DNA of 64,000 bases from assembly GCA_022736715.1 (NCBI GenBank), contig DZDJ01000001.1, positions 129,459 through 193,458 on the forward strand, given 5' to 3'. Shown in pieces: positions 17,432 to 26,276 of this stretch. Made by a program: the position numbers and the translations under genes. Origin of the DNA: Edaphobacter aggregans (GTDB taxonomy: Bacteria; Acidobacteriota; Terriglobia; Terriglobales; Acidobacteriaceae). How positions within the stretch are numbered: position 1 is the first letter of the stretch; each line of letters begins with the position of its first letter. The notes below the pieces were generated by a model. It was not told the origin of the DNA, did no database searches, and worked only from the letters and a program-made list of their open reading frames with translations.

Positions 17432-19258
17432 TCAGCGATAACTCGATGCCTGTAACTCAAACATTTCCGCGTAACGGCCTTGACGTGACATCAATGCGTC
17501 GTGATCGCCTTCTTCGGAGATGCGGCCGCCACTGAGCACGATAATGCGGTCTGCGGTGCGTACGGTCGAAAAGCGGTGCGAAATGAACAGCGCCATTTTC
17601 CCGGCTGTTAGTTCAGCGAAGCTTTCAAAGACTTCGAACTCACTCCTTGCGTCGAGGGCCGCAGTTGGCTCATCCAGAATCAGCAGTTGCGCATCCCTCA
17701 GGTAGGCCCTTGCAAGCGCGATTTTCTGCCATTCTCCGCCAGACAGGTCGACGCCGCCATCAAACCGGCGGCCAAGCATCTGGTCGTATCCCAGGGCCAG
17801 TTTGGCAATTACCTGATCAGCATGGCTCTTGGCGGCAGCTAGTTGCAGCAGATCAGCCCTCTGTATGTCCTGTATTTGTCCAACACCAATGTTCTCAGCC
17901 GCCGTCATTTCGTAACGCATGAAGTCCTGAAAGATGACGCTGCTTTGCCGGTGCAGGTCTTCAAGATCATATTCACGCAGGTCTGTGCCATCGAGCAGTA
18001 TCTGGCCTTCAACGGGGTCATAAAGACGGGTCATCAGCTTAACGATGGTCGTTTTTCCTTCGCCATTTTCCCCAATTAAGGCAACACGCTCTCCTGGTCG
18101 CAGAGTGAAATTGAGCTGGTTCAGGATGAGGCGAGAGCTGCCCGGATAGCGAAACGATACATTGCAAAATTCAAATCCCTGGACAATCGGCCGCGGAGCA
18201 GGAAGTGCACCGGGCTTCGACTGGATCGCTGGGCGCATTTCAAAAAATTCCAGTAGATCAGTAAGGAACAACGCCTGGTCAGCAACACCGGAAAGCGTGG
18301 AGAAAATCTGCTGGATGTTGCTGCTCGCCTGCAGGATGGCTCCGGAAAGAAAGTACAGCGTTCCGATGGAGAGTGCGCCCGCCACAGTTCGCCAAATTAC
18401 GTAGACATACGCTGCGTAGTAACCGATCGAACTAATGATGGAAAGCAGTGTGCCAGCGATCAAACGCTGGCGGGAGAGAGCAACATTCTCGTGATGTATC
18501 CCGTCTGAGAGTACCGTAAAGCGATCAGTAAAGAACTTGCTGAGGCCAAAGAGTTTTAATTCTTTGGCAGCTTCGCGGCTGCCACCTATTAGTCGCAGAT
18601 AATCCAACTGGCGGCGGACAGGCGTCTGCCGGAAGTTTTTCGTATATCCAAGAAAGGCGAAGTGGGTCTCTCCGAGAAATGCAGGAACCACACCGGCAAC
18701 CAGCACCAACAGCAACCAGGGCGAGAAATAGATGATGGACGCGGAAAGTGAAATCGTGGTGATGACCTGTTGGATGAGCCGTCCGATGGACTGTATCATG
18801 CCCAGGCGGTCTGTTGCCTGAACGCGTGCGCGTTCCAGCCTGTCGTAGTAGACCGGGTCCTCATAAGCGATGAGGTCAAGCTCTGCGGCATGGCGCATGA
18901 CTTCAATGCTGACATAGCGGGTGTAATTGTCCGCGAGCAGAGAATCGAGATAATCAATAATGCGGGCAATCACATTTGTGAGTACGGCCAGACCAAATTC
19001 CAGCGCGACGATCCACCAGAATTTAGCCGGAACAGGCTGATGGTGAGTGATAGCGGCCACAATACCGTCGATGATCAATTTACTGACGGCAAGTAGAGCA
19101 ATGGGCAAAACTGAGGCGAAAACCCGGAAAAGAACGCCGAGAGAAACCACGACTCCGCCGGAGTGCCACACGATTTTGAGCACCGGAGGAACATTACGAA
19201 GCGCTTTCATGCGCTGCTGCCAACCAGATCGAAAACCCTGCTGTTCCTGAACCGTCAT
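17432..19258 (-). CDS. ABC exporter, fused permease and ATPase (NdvA/ChvA-like by context)
   Basis: A 608-residue half-transporter. Residues ~25-340 form the six-helix type I exporter membrane domain. The nucleotide-binding domain has Walker A GENGEGKTT (396-404), the Q-loop in VIFQDF, the signature LSGGE (505-509), Walker B LLILDEP (525-531) and the H-loop SHR. It would act as a homodimer. The NdvB-like synthase starts 45 bases downstream in the same direction, the arrangement of the rhizobial beta-glucan exporter NdvA with NdvB. Export of the glucan to the periplasm is therefore the best guess, though sequence alone does not fix the substrate. Confidence 0.9.
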   Translation of the reverse strand: MTVQEQQGFRSGWQQRMKALRNVPPVLKIVWHSGGVVVSLGVLFRVFASVLPIALLAVSKLIIDGIVAAITHHQPVPAKFWWIVALEFGLAVLTNVIARIIDYLDSLLADNYTRYVSIEVMRHAAELDLIAYEDPVYYDRLERARVQATDRLGMIQSIGRLIQQVITTISLSASIIYFSPWLLLVLVAGVVPAFLGETHFAFLGYTKNFRQTPVRRQLDYLRLIGGSREAAKELKLFGLSKFFTDRFTVLSDGIHHENVALSRQRLIAGTLLSIISSIGYYAAYVYVIWRTVAGALSIGTLYFLSGAILQASSNIQQIFSTLSGVADQALFLTDLLEFFEMRPAIQSKPGALPAPRPIVQGFEFCNVSFRYPGSSRLILNQLNFTLRPGERVALIGENGEGKTTIVKLMTRLYDPVEGQILLDGTDLREYDLEDLHRQSSVIFQDFMRYEMTAAENIGVGQIQDIQRADLLQLAAAKSHADQVIAKLALGYDQMLGRRFDGGVDLSGGEWQKIALARAYLRDAQLLILDEPTAALDARSEFEVFESFAELTAGKMALFISHRFSTVRTADRIIVLSGGRISEEGDHDALMSRQGRYAEMFELQASSYR

Positions 19259-19306
19259 TCTGACTTCGATTCCCCATAAAGTGTTGGTAGGCCGTTTTGG
19301 GCGGCA

Positions 19307-19330
19307 ATTATCCTGTCGTGTCAGGATAAT
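19307..19330. repeat. 9-bp perfect inverted repeat in divergent intergenic region
   Basis: ATTATCCTG, a six-base spacer (TCGTGT) and CAGGATAAT form a perfect inverted repeat in the 219-base gap between the ABC exporter (minus) and the LacI-type regulator (plus). It could be an operator for either gene. There is no T-run on either side, so a terminator is less likely. Confidence 0.4.
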
Positions 19331-19477
19331 CGTTTATTAAACATAATGATGCAGAAAATTGAGGGATGGTTTGTTGGTGAGGTGAAGGGCATGTCCATTA
19401 GCGGCTGTGGTTTCGAATTGTGATACGAATAATGGTGGTTTGCCAGGTCTGCTGAGCAGTCGTGCAGGAGAGTGCAA

Positions 19478-20560
19478 TTGCAGGAGAAAAAGGCAGGATC
19501 AGGACGGACAACGCTGGCGGATGTTGCGCGGGCAAGTGGATTTTCTGTATCGACCGTATCGATTGTGCTCAATGAAGCACCGCTGTCGCGTTACGTGGCC
19601 GAGCAGACGAAGCAGCTGATCCGGAAGCAGGCAAAGCAAATGGGTTATCGCCCAGACGCCTTTGCGCGCTCGCTCCGGAAGCAGCGCAGCCAAACGATTG
19701 GCATCATGGTGTTCGATATTTCCGACCCATTCTGCACCCTGATTCTGAAAGGGATTGAAACGGTGCTCGCCCCAACATCCTACCTGCCCGTCATCATGGA
19801 TGCGCACAATGAGGTGAAGCAGTTTGAACGCTACCTGGAAATGCTGCTCGAACGCCGCGTTGAAGGGCTCATAGTAGTTGCCAACTGGCTGTTTGTGGAC
19901 ATTCAGCCCCTGGTGAATCTGGAGAAGGAGAGGATTCCAACAATCCTTGTGGGACAGAAGATGCAGTCTGGTTCGATGAGCTCCATCATGGTTGACAATG
20001 AGGCCGGCGGCTACCTGGCCCTGCAACATCTTTATGAGCTTGGACACAGGGAAATTGCCGTGGTGCGTGGCCCGATACACCTGCCAGACAGCAACAAGCG
20101 ATGGGCCGGGATGAAGCGGTTTGCCCGTGAGGCCAGGCTGAAACTGGCGCCAAAACTGATCGTCGATCTGCCAGACAATACAGATCCCAATGCAGGATTT
20201 GACGAAGGTTATGCTGCCACACAGACGCTGCTCAACGCAAAACGGCGATTTACCGCAATTGTGGCATTCGACGATATGACGGCCTTCGGCGTTGTGCGCG
20301 CGTTGCGGCAGTCGGGTCTGCGTGTGCCGGAAGATTGTTCGGTGATTGGCTTTGATGATGTTCCCCACGCTGCGCTGCTGAGCCCTTCTCTGACAACCAT
20401 ACGGCAACCGATGGCAGAGATGGGAAGACTGGCGGCTAAGCAACTGCTGCAGAGAACCGAAGCCATCCAGAACACAGAAATGTTGACGCCACATCACCAT
20501 CTGACAACTCCCGCACTCATTGCCAGAGAATCCACGGCCAGGCGGCACCGGGGGAGATAA
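19478..20560 (+). CDS. LacI-family transcriptional regulator
   Basis: A 360-residue repressor of the LacI/GalR type. The N-terminal helix-turn-helix and hinge read RTTLADVARASGFSVSTVSIVLNEAP and then the RPDAFARSLRKQRSQTIGI linker; the periplasmic-binding-protein-like sensor domain follows (GIMVFDISDPF, AFDDMTAFGVVRAL, VIGFDDVPHAALLSPSLTTI). A TTG start at 19478 sits six bases after AGGAGA; a GTG at 19472 would leave almost no spacing. The gene precedes a GH2 enzyme, a permease and a sugar kinase on the same strand, so it probably controls that cassette, with a sugar or amino sugar as inducer. A LacI-type operator candidate lies at 20786-20803. Confidence 0.93.
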   Translation: MQEKKAGSGRTTLADVARASGFSVSTVSIVLNEAPLSRYVAEQTKQLIRKQAKQMGYRPDAFARSLRKQRSQTIGIMVFDISDPFCTLILKGIETVLAPTSYLPVIMDAHNEVKQFERYLEMLLERRVEGLIVVANWLFVDIQPLVNLEKERIPTILVGQKMQSGSMSSIMVDNEAGGYLALQHLYELGHREIAVVRGPIHLPDSNKRWAGMKRFAREARLKLAPKLIVDLPDNTDPNAGFDEGYAATQTLLNAKRRFTAIVAFDDMTAFGVVRALRQSGLRVPEDCSVIGFDDVPHAALLSPSLTTIRQPMAEMGRLAAKQLLQRTEAIQNTEMLTPHHHLTTPALIARESTARRHRGR

Positions 20561-20628
20561 CTTTTCTGGCAGCGGCGGCTGCTTAGAGCGGTTCTCCAGT
20601 TTTCGTGGAGTTTCCAGGAATATGCAGG

Positions 20629-20655
20629 ACGGCTTTTTCTTGAGAAAAAAGCCGT
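20629..20655 (+). terminator. hairpin after the LacI gene
   Basis: ACGGCTTTTT (20629-20638) pairs with AAAAAGCCGT (20646-20655) across a seven-base loop. It lies about 70 bases past the regulator's stop codon. The T-run that follows is short (GCCGTTTC), so it is a weak intrinsic terminator at best. Confidence 0.5.
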
Positions 20656-20752
20656 TTCAGGGCATCACGTTCCCTCTACACCAACTGGAAACCGCTATAG
20701 CTGCAACTCAACTCGGGTCCAGAAGAGAATTTCTCCAAGTTTTATTTTTTTC

Positions 20753-20803
20753 TTGACAAGGCTGTGATGGCGCTCTGACTATTGATATTCAAACGTTTTA
20801 ATA
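20753..20803 (+). promoter_or_regulatory. promoter with LacI-type operator ahead of the GH2-permease-kinase genes
   Basis: A consensus -35 box TTGACA (20753-20758) is followed, 18 bases on, by GACTAT (20777-20782) as a possible -10. Immediately after it is TATTCAAACGTTTTAATA (20786-20803), a near-palindrome centred on CG with the AAACGTTT core common to LacI/GalR-family operators. A repressor bound there would cover the transcription start. Inference from sequence pattern and gene order only. Confidence 0.5.
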
Positions 20804-21168
20804 TTGCTTTCGCGATGGGCCCTGCAGTGCATTGCATCTCAAGGTGGCCGAATCCGGATTCTTAGGTGCGAAAAGGACACGGTTGCGGTGCAGGAAGAAA
20901 GAAAAATTATGAATGTCGTGAAGCCGCATGAAAATCAAAGGGAGTGAAAGCAGACATCCTGCAATTGTTTTGGGTTCTTATCTTTCGTTGCACGCAGTAG
21001 TGGAACCCCGGCATCCAGAGGCATCTGGGCGCATGGATACAACGGTGAACGATGGCGCCGCGAATGGTATGGTTACCGGCGCGCACGCCCCGCGTATCAT
21101 GCATCTGGGGTTGAAGTATAACGTCGGGTAAATAGAAACCGCGGTTACTGCATTGGAGGCCGGTCCGG

Positions 21169-23841
21169 ATGTTTCGTAATGCTCTCTTTACTCTGTTGCT
21201 CGGTACATTGCTAAGTACGGCCCACGCCTTCGCTGGGCCGCCGAATGGGTCGTCCGCAGTTCTGGAGTTGAGGCAGGGCTGGCAAGTACAGTCTGCCTGC
21301 AGATTGCAGGGCGCTGGGCCGGATTTTTCCGCGCAGGGCTATCATCCACAAGGATGGTATGCGGCTACGGTTCCATCGACGGTGCTTGCGGTGCAGGTGG
21401 CTGCTGGTGTCTATAAAGATCCCTACTACGGGATGAATCTGCGCTCGATTCCAGGCACGGATTATCCCATAGGTCAAAATTTCTCTAACCTCGATATGCC
21501 CGCGGACAGTCCCTATCGGTGCGGCTGGTGGTATCGCAAGACATTCCATCTTCCTGCCAGCGAAAAAGGGAAGGTGCTTTGGCTGCGCTTTGGCGGCATC
21601 AACTATCGTGCGAACATCTGGCTCAATGGCCAGAAAATTGCCGACAGTGCCGATGTTGCAGGCGCGTACCGGAGCTATGAGTTTGATGTGAGCAAAGCCG
21701 CCAGACCAGGGGCAGAGAATGTGCTGGCAGTAGAGACCTTTGCTCCCACGCCGCAGGATCTTGGCATTAACTGGGTGGACTGGAACCCATGCCCGCCAGA
21801 CAAGGACATGGGATTGTGGGGAGCGGTATCTTTGACGGAAAGCGGCCCTGTCACTGTTCGGTCCCCCATGGTGGCAACCCATTTCCCGGACGACTCGTTG
21901 AGGACTGCCGATCTCACAGTGGTTTCTGAAGTCCGCAATGCAACGAACCATGCAGTGCAGGGAACACTGGAGGGAACTGTCGCAGGCATCCCAATTTCAC
22001 AACCGGTCACGCTGGCCGCAGGGGAAGAACAATCTGTGGAGTTTTCTCCCGCGCAATTTTCTCAGTTGCATGTTGAAAATCCGGAGATCTGGTGGCCAGC
22101 TTATGTCGGTAAACATCCGCTGGAGAAGCTGACGCTGCGCTTCGTAGTCAACGGCAGCGTTTCTGACCAGCAGACGATTCAGTTTGGCATCCGTGAAGTT
22201 ACTTCTAAACTGACGCCGGAAGGGTACCGCTTATTCAGCGTCAATTACCATCCAATTTTGATTCGCGGCGCTGGATGGTCACAGGACATGCTGCTGCGGG
22301 AGAATCCGAAAAATCTGCGCGAGCAGTTCAGGATGGTGGAGGACATGCACCTGAATGCAATCCGTCTGGAGGGCAAGCTGGAGACGGACGATTTTTTTCA
22401 CCTTGCTGATGTGCGTGGCATTCTGGTGCTGGCTGGCTGGTGCTGCTGCGACCAATGGGAGCACTGGGACAAGTGGACTCCGGAGACGTTGAAAATTGCC
22501 ACAGCTTCACTCCGTTCGCAGGCTCTTCGGTTGCGCAGCCATCCCAGCCTGCTGGTTTGGCTGAATGGAAGCGATCACACACCTCCTGCCAACGTCGAGG
22601 CCGCCTACCTCAATGTTCTAAAAGAGACGCAGTGGCCCAACCCAATACTTTCCTCCGCGAACGCGCTGTCTACAACTTTGACCGGTGAGTCCGGGGTGAA
22701 GATGACCGGTCCATACGACTATGTGCCGCCATCCTACTGGCTGATTGACACGCACCATGGCGGAGCATATGGCTTCAACACAGAAACCAGCCCTGGGCCT
22801 GCAATTCCATTGCCGGAGAGCCTGAAAAAAATGCTGCCAGTAAAGGACATCTGGCCGCAGGGAGAAGTGCTGAACTATCACGCAGGTGGCGGCGGCTTTA
22901 AGAATCTGAGCGTCTTCAACGATGCAATGGATGCAATTTATGGCACGCCGCAGAATGCAGCGGCCTACAATCGCGTGGCACAAACGATGGCCTACGATGC
23001 CGAGCGCGCCATGTTTGAAGCCTATGGCCGCAATAAATATCACTCCACAGGAGTGATTCAGTGGATGCTGAACAATGCCTGGCCCGGTGTCATCTGGCAT
23101 TTGTATGACTATTATCTGGATGCAGGCGGGGGCTACTATGGCACCAGGAAGGCCTGCGAATTTTTGCACATCCAGTATTCCTATAACGATCACAGTATCT
23201 ACGTGGTCAACAGCCTGTTCCGGAATGCGCCTTCACTGACGGCCACAGCCGAGGTCTATGATGTGCATCTGAAAAAGCTTTTCTCAAAGACCACAACAGT
23301 GGATGCAGCTTCCGATGTTTCTATCAAGGCGATGGACATTTCTGCAAATGTCTTCCAGTCCGGGTCGCAGGTGTACTTTGTGCGCTTGCAGTTGAAGAAT
23401 GCAGAAGGAAAAGTGATCAGCCGGAATTTCTACTGGGTGCCAGAGAAGTTATCAGAGTTCGACTGGGGAAAGACCAGGTACACCCATACGCCCGTCAGTG
23501 TTTATGAGGACATGCAGAAGCTGCGTACATTGCCGGCGGCCCACGTGCAGGCGGTCGCAGCCATTAGAGGAGACACCCTGCACCTGCGAGTGAAGAACAC
23601 AGGCAGGACGCTTGTATTTCAACTTGCGGTTGATGCCAAAACTGCGGATGGTAAAAATCTGGTTCCGACGATGTGGAGCGACAACTATATAGAGCTGATG
23701 CCGGGCGAAGTGCGAGAGCTGGATGCGCAGCTTCCTGCAGTGTCCGCCAATGCAAAAGGATTGCAGGTGGCCCTTACAGGATGGAATGTTCCGGCAACAC
23801 AAATTTCTGTTGTGCAAAACAAGACCGTTGCACGCAGATAG
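21169..23841 (+). CDS. GH2 exo-beta-D-glucosaminidase-like enzyme, secreted
   Basis: An 890-residue protein with a Sec signal peptide (FRNALFTLLLGTLLSTAHAFA). It has the GH2 order: sugar-binding domain (CGWWYRKTFHLP, LWLRFGGINYRANIWLNGQ), immunoglobulin-like domain, TIM barrel, then C-terminal beta domains. The barrel carries LVWLNGSDHTPP with Asp469 and GFNTETSPGP with Glu539, matching the acid/base Asp and nucleophile Glu of the CsxA exo-beta-D-glucosaminidase subgroup, together with the subgroup-typical IQWMLNNAWPGVIWHLYDYY. These enzymes release glucosamine from the non-reducing end of chitosan oligomers. A beta-mannosidase-like activity is the main alternative. The ATG follows GGAGG. Next come an APC permease and a PfkB kinase. 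Confidence 0.87.
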   Translation: MFRNALFTLLLGTLLSTAHAFAGPPNGSSAVLELRQGWQVQSACRLQGAGPDFSAQGYHPQGWYAATVPSTVLAVQVAAGVYKDPYYGMNLRSIPGTDYPIGQNFSNLDMPADSPYRCGWWYRKTFHLPASEKGKVLWLRFGGINYRANIWLNGQKIADSADVAGAYRSYEFDVSKAARPGAENVLAVETFAPTPQDLGINWVDWNPCPPDKDMGLWGAVSLTESGPVTVRSPMVATHFPDDSLRTADLTVVSEVRNATNHAVQGTLEGTVAGIPISQPVTLAAGEEQSVEFSPAQFSQLHVENPEIWWPAYVGKHPLEKLTLRFVVNGSVSDQQTIQFGIREVTSKLTPEGYRLFSVNYHPILIRGAGWSQDMLLRENPKNLREQFRMVEDMHLNAIRLEGKLETDDFFHLADVRGILVLAGWCCCDQWEHWDKWTPETLKIATASLRSQALRLRSHPSLLVWLNGSDHTPPANVEAAYLNVLKETQWPNPILSSANALSTTLTGESGVKMTGPYDYVPPSYWLIDTHHGGAYGFNTETSPGPAIPLPESLKKMLPVKDIWPQGEVLNYHAGGGGFKNLSVFNDAMDAIYGTPQNAAAYNRVAQTMAYDAERAMFEAYGRNKYHSTGVIQWMLNNAWPGVIWHLYDYYLDAGGGYYGTRKACEFLHIQYSYNDHSIYVVNSLFRNAPSLTATAEVYDVHLKKLFSKTTTVDAASDVSIKAMDISANVFQSGSQVYFVRLQLKNAEGKVISRNFYWVPEKLSEFDWGKTRYTHTPVSVYEDMQKLRTLPAAHVQAVAAIRGDTLHLRVKNTGRTLVFQLAVDAKTADGKNLVPTMWSDNYIELMPGEVRELDAQLPAVSANAKGLQVALTGWNVPATQISVVQNKTVARR

Positions 23842-23881
23842 GGCAGCCGGAAATGGCGCTTGAAAGGGGTCAGGGAGAAGC

Positions 23882-25219
23882 ATGTCTGTTGATGCAATGG
23901 GCGCAGGCCAGACAGCCACTCTGAAGCGCAGCCTGCGCTTCAGAGACCTGGTGTTGTACGGAATCATACTCATTCAACCCACAGCGCCAATGCCGGTCTT
24001 TGGCGTGATCTATAAAGAGTCGCGCGGCCAAGTTGTCGCCACCATCCTCTTCGCCATGGTGGCCATGCTGTTCACCGCGTACAGCTATGGCCGCATGGCG
24101 CGCGCATATCCCAAGGGCGGTTCTGCGTTCACCTACGTCAGCAAAGAACTGCATCCGGGGATGGGCTATATGACGGGCTGGTGCATGGCGATGGATTACA
24201 TTCTGAATCCGTTGATCTGTACCATCTGGTGCAGCAAGGCCGCGATGAACTTCATCCCAGAGGTGCCATATATCGTATGGGTGCTGCTCTTTGCCACGCT
24301 CTTCACCGTTCTCAATCTTAGCGGAGTTGAGACTTCTGCAAAGATCAATGCTGCAATGGCTGCCGGACTGGGCGTTGTGATTGTGTTGTTTGTAGGGGCC
24401 GCATTACGGTATGTGTGGCATTTGCACAATGCGCATGCCGGCTTCTATCTGCTGCCGTTCTACGATCCGCAGACATTTTCAGCGCATGCGGTCTTTCGCG
24501 GCACGTCGATCGCGGTGCTGACGTACATCGGCTTTGATGGCATTTCTACATTGACCGATGAGGCCCATAATCCGGAGAGCTCCATTCCGCGCGCGATTGT
24601 GGTCACTTGTTTCGTTACCGGAGTGCTTGCCACGATTGAAGTGTATCTGGGGCAACTGGTGTGGCCGCGGGGCCTGGCCTTTCCTGATCTGGATACGGCA
24701 TTTGTTCATGTTGCTGGCAGAGCCGGCGGCCCGGTTCTGTTTGCCATTGTCAATGGTGCATTGCTGGTGGCCACGATTGGTTCTGGGATGGCTTCGCAAC
24801 TGGGAGCAGCGCGGTTGTTGCTGACGATGGGGCAGGACGGAGCGTTGCCGAAGAAGTTTTTTGGGGCAGTTCACCCGCAACATCGCATTCCGCGGAATAA
24901 CGTACTGTTGATTGGCGCGATTGTACTGGCGGGCGCGCTGGCCATGTCGTATCAACTGGGAACCGAGTTACTGAACTATGGGGCCCTGCTCGCCTTTATG
25001 GGCGTAAATGTTTCTTCTGCTGTGCGAGGGCTGCGCGCAGAAAAACGCCAGTGGCTGCCCTCATTGGTTTCGATGGCTGGCTTTGCAGTTTGCTTTTTCC
25101 TGTGGGGGAATTTGAGCAGGTTGGCGCTGATTGCCGGCAGCGCCTGGGCCATCGTTGGTATTGTGTTGTGGATCGTGCGCAGACGCACCATGTCTCTGAC
25201 AGCACTGGGCGCTATATAA
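23882..25219 (+). CDS. APC-superfamily permease
   Basis: A 445-residue protein with about twelve membrane helices and APC-superfamily motifs: LKRSLRFRDLVLYGIILIQPTAPMPVFG at helix 1, PKGGSAFTYVSKELHPGMGYMTGW around helices 2-3, and TSIAVLTYIGFDGISTLTDEAHNP around helix 6. Most relatives carry amino acids or amines into the cell. The gene starts 40 bases after the GH2 gene with GGGAGAAGC before its ATG and is followed by a PfkB kinase, so its substrate may be the amino sugar freed by the GH2 enzyme (inference). Only the family is certain. Confidence 0.9.
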   Translation: MSVDAMGAGQTATLKRSLRFRDLVLYGIILIQPTAPMPVFGVIYKESRGQVVATILFAMVAMLFTAYSYGRMARAYPKGGSAFTYVSKELHPGMGYMTGWCMAMDYILNPLICTIWCSKAAMNFIPEVPYIVWVLLFATLFTVLNLSGVETSAKINAAMAAGLGVVIVLFVGAALRYVWHLHNAHAGFYLLPFYDPQTFSAHAVFRGTSIAVLTYIGFDGISTLTDEAHNPESSIPRAIVVTCFVTGVLATIEVYLGQLVWPRGLAFPDLDTAFVHVAGRAGGPVLFAIVNGALLVATIGSGMASQLGAARLLLTMGQDGALPKKFFGAVHPQHRIPRNNVLLIGAIVLAGALAMSYQLGTELLNYGALLAFMGVNVSSAVRGLRAEKRQWLPSLVSMAGFAVCFFLWGNLSRLALIAGSAWAIVGIVLWIVRRRTMSLTALGAI

Positions 25220-25261
25220 GCTGGGAAAACATAAGTTGGGGAAGCCAGGCAGGAGAAAAAA

Positions 25262-26239
25262 TTGAGACGGTTTGATGTAACGTTGGCCGGTGACATCACC
25301 TTGGACCTGGTGCTGTACGGTCTTCCAGAAGAGCTTCCGGTGGAGCGCGAACTGCTTGCTGCGGGAATGGCAATGGAACTTGGCGGTTCGGCGGCCATCA
25401 CTGCGCACAATCTTGCCCGGTTAGGCAGCAGGGTCGGCTTTATTCCGCAGTTAGCGGACGATCCATTTACAGAGTTATGCGTAAACGGCCTAAAGGCTGC
25501 TGGTGTTGATTTGTCCGCATCTGTCAACCCGAAGCCGGGCATTGCAACCGGGCTCACGGTGTTGTTGCAGCACGAACAAGTGCGCCGTTCGCTGACCTGT
25601 TCCGGAACCATTTCTGCATTGCGTTATGAGGACCTGGACCTGCAATATCTTGCACAGGCCAGGCATTTTCATCTTTCTTCGTTTTATCTGCAAAGCGGCC
25701 TGCAGCCGGATGTTCCTCGCCTGCTGGCGGCGCTGCGGCATGAGGGCGTCACAACTTCAATGGACACCAATGATGATCCTTCCGGAGATTGGCAGGGGCC
25801 AATCGGGGAGTCGCTGCAGCATCTGGACATCTTAATGCCGAACGAGCGCGAAGCCTGCAGCTTGAGTGGAGAAGCAGATCTGGAAGCAGCGATTGAAAAG
25901 CTGTCAGCAAAGGTCCCGCTGCTGGTGGTGAAGTGCGGAGCCAGTGGCGCGATAGCTGTTCAAAATGGCAGGAGATACAGTGCTCCCGGCCTGGCAGTGC
26001 ATGTGGTTGATATGGTCGGTGCGGGTGACACCTTTAATGCTGGCTTTCTGCACGCTTACGTGAATGGAGCCAGCGTGGAGAAGTGTTTGCAGATGGGAAA
26101 TCTATGCGGCGCCTATTCGACGACGGCAAGCGGGGGCACCCGCGCCTTTTGTGAACTCGAACGAAGGGGGCAATTTTTCAAGAAACACGGCTCCGCATAC
26201 TTCGATGCGGCAAAGCCTGTGACACCAGTAGCGCAATAA
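25262..26239 (+). CDS. PfkB-family carbohydrate kinase
   Basis: A 325-residue ribokinase-like kinase. The N-terminal substrate-binding motif is GGSAAITAHNLARLGSRVGFI; the anion-hole and catalytic base lie in DMVGAGDTFNAGFLHAY near residue 255, with VVKCGASGAIAV before it. The TTG start at 25262 has CAGGAG seven bases upstream. It is the last gene of the GH2-permease-kinase run and would phosphorylate the imported sugar; glucosamine or a derivative fits the context, but PfkB kinases cover many substrates. The downstream gene is convergent. Confidence 0.9.
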   Translation: MRRFDVTLAGDITLDLVLYGLPEELPVERELLAAGMAMELGGSAAITAHNLARLGSRVGFIPQLADDPFTELCVNGLKAAGVDLSASVNPKPGIATGLTVLLQHEQVRRSLTCSGTISALRYEDLDLQYLAQARHFHLSSFYLQSGLQPDVPRLLAALRHEGVTTSMDTNDDPSGDWQGPIGESLQHLDILMPNEREACSLSGEADLEAAIEKLSAKVPLLVVKCGASGAIAVQNGRRYSAPGLAVHVVDMVGAGDTFNAGFLHAYVNGASVEKCLQMGNLCGAYSTTASGGTRAFCELERRGQFFKKHGSAYFDAAKPVTPVAQ

Positions 26240-26276
26240 GGTGATCAGGGCCAACACCGGCCATTATTCTGCTGAC

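Larger units (their letters stand above)
20561..21168. other. regulatory region between the LacI gene and the GH2 gene
   Basis: A 608-base stretch without a convincing gene. From left to right it holds a hairpin (20629-20655), a promoter-like TTGACA (20753-20758), a LacI-type operator candidate (20786-20803), and then roughly 350 bases of probable untranslated leader before the GH2 start. Short open frames at 20928-21131 and around 20909 have no family features. The long leader may carry further control, but I see no known riboswitch. Confidence 0.5.

Noticed and set aside
20928..21131. 67-residue open frame in the long leader of the GH2 gene
   Set aside because: No ribosome site, no family resemblance, and located in the probable untranslated leader; kept only as part of the intergenic note.
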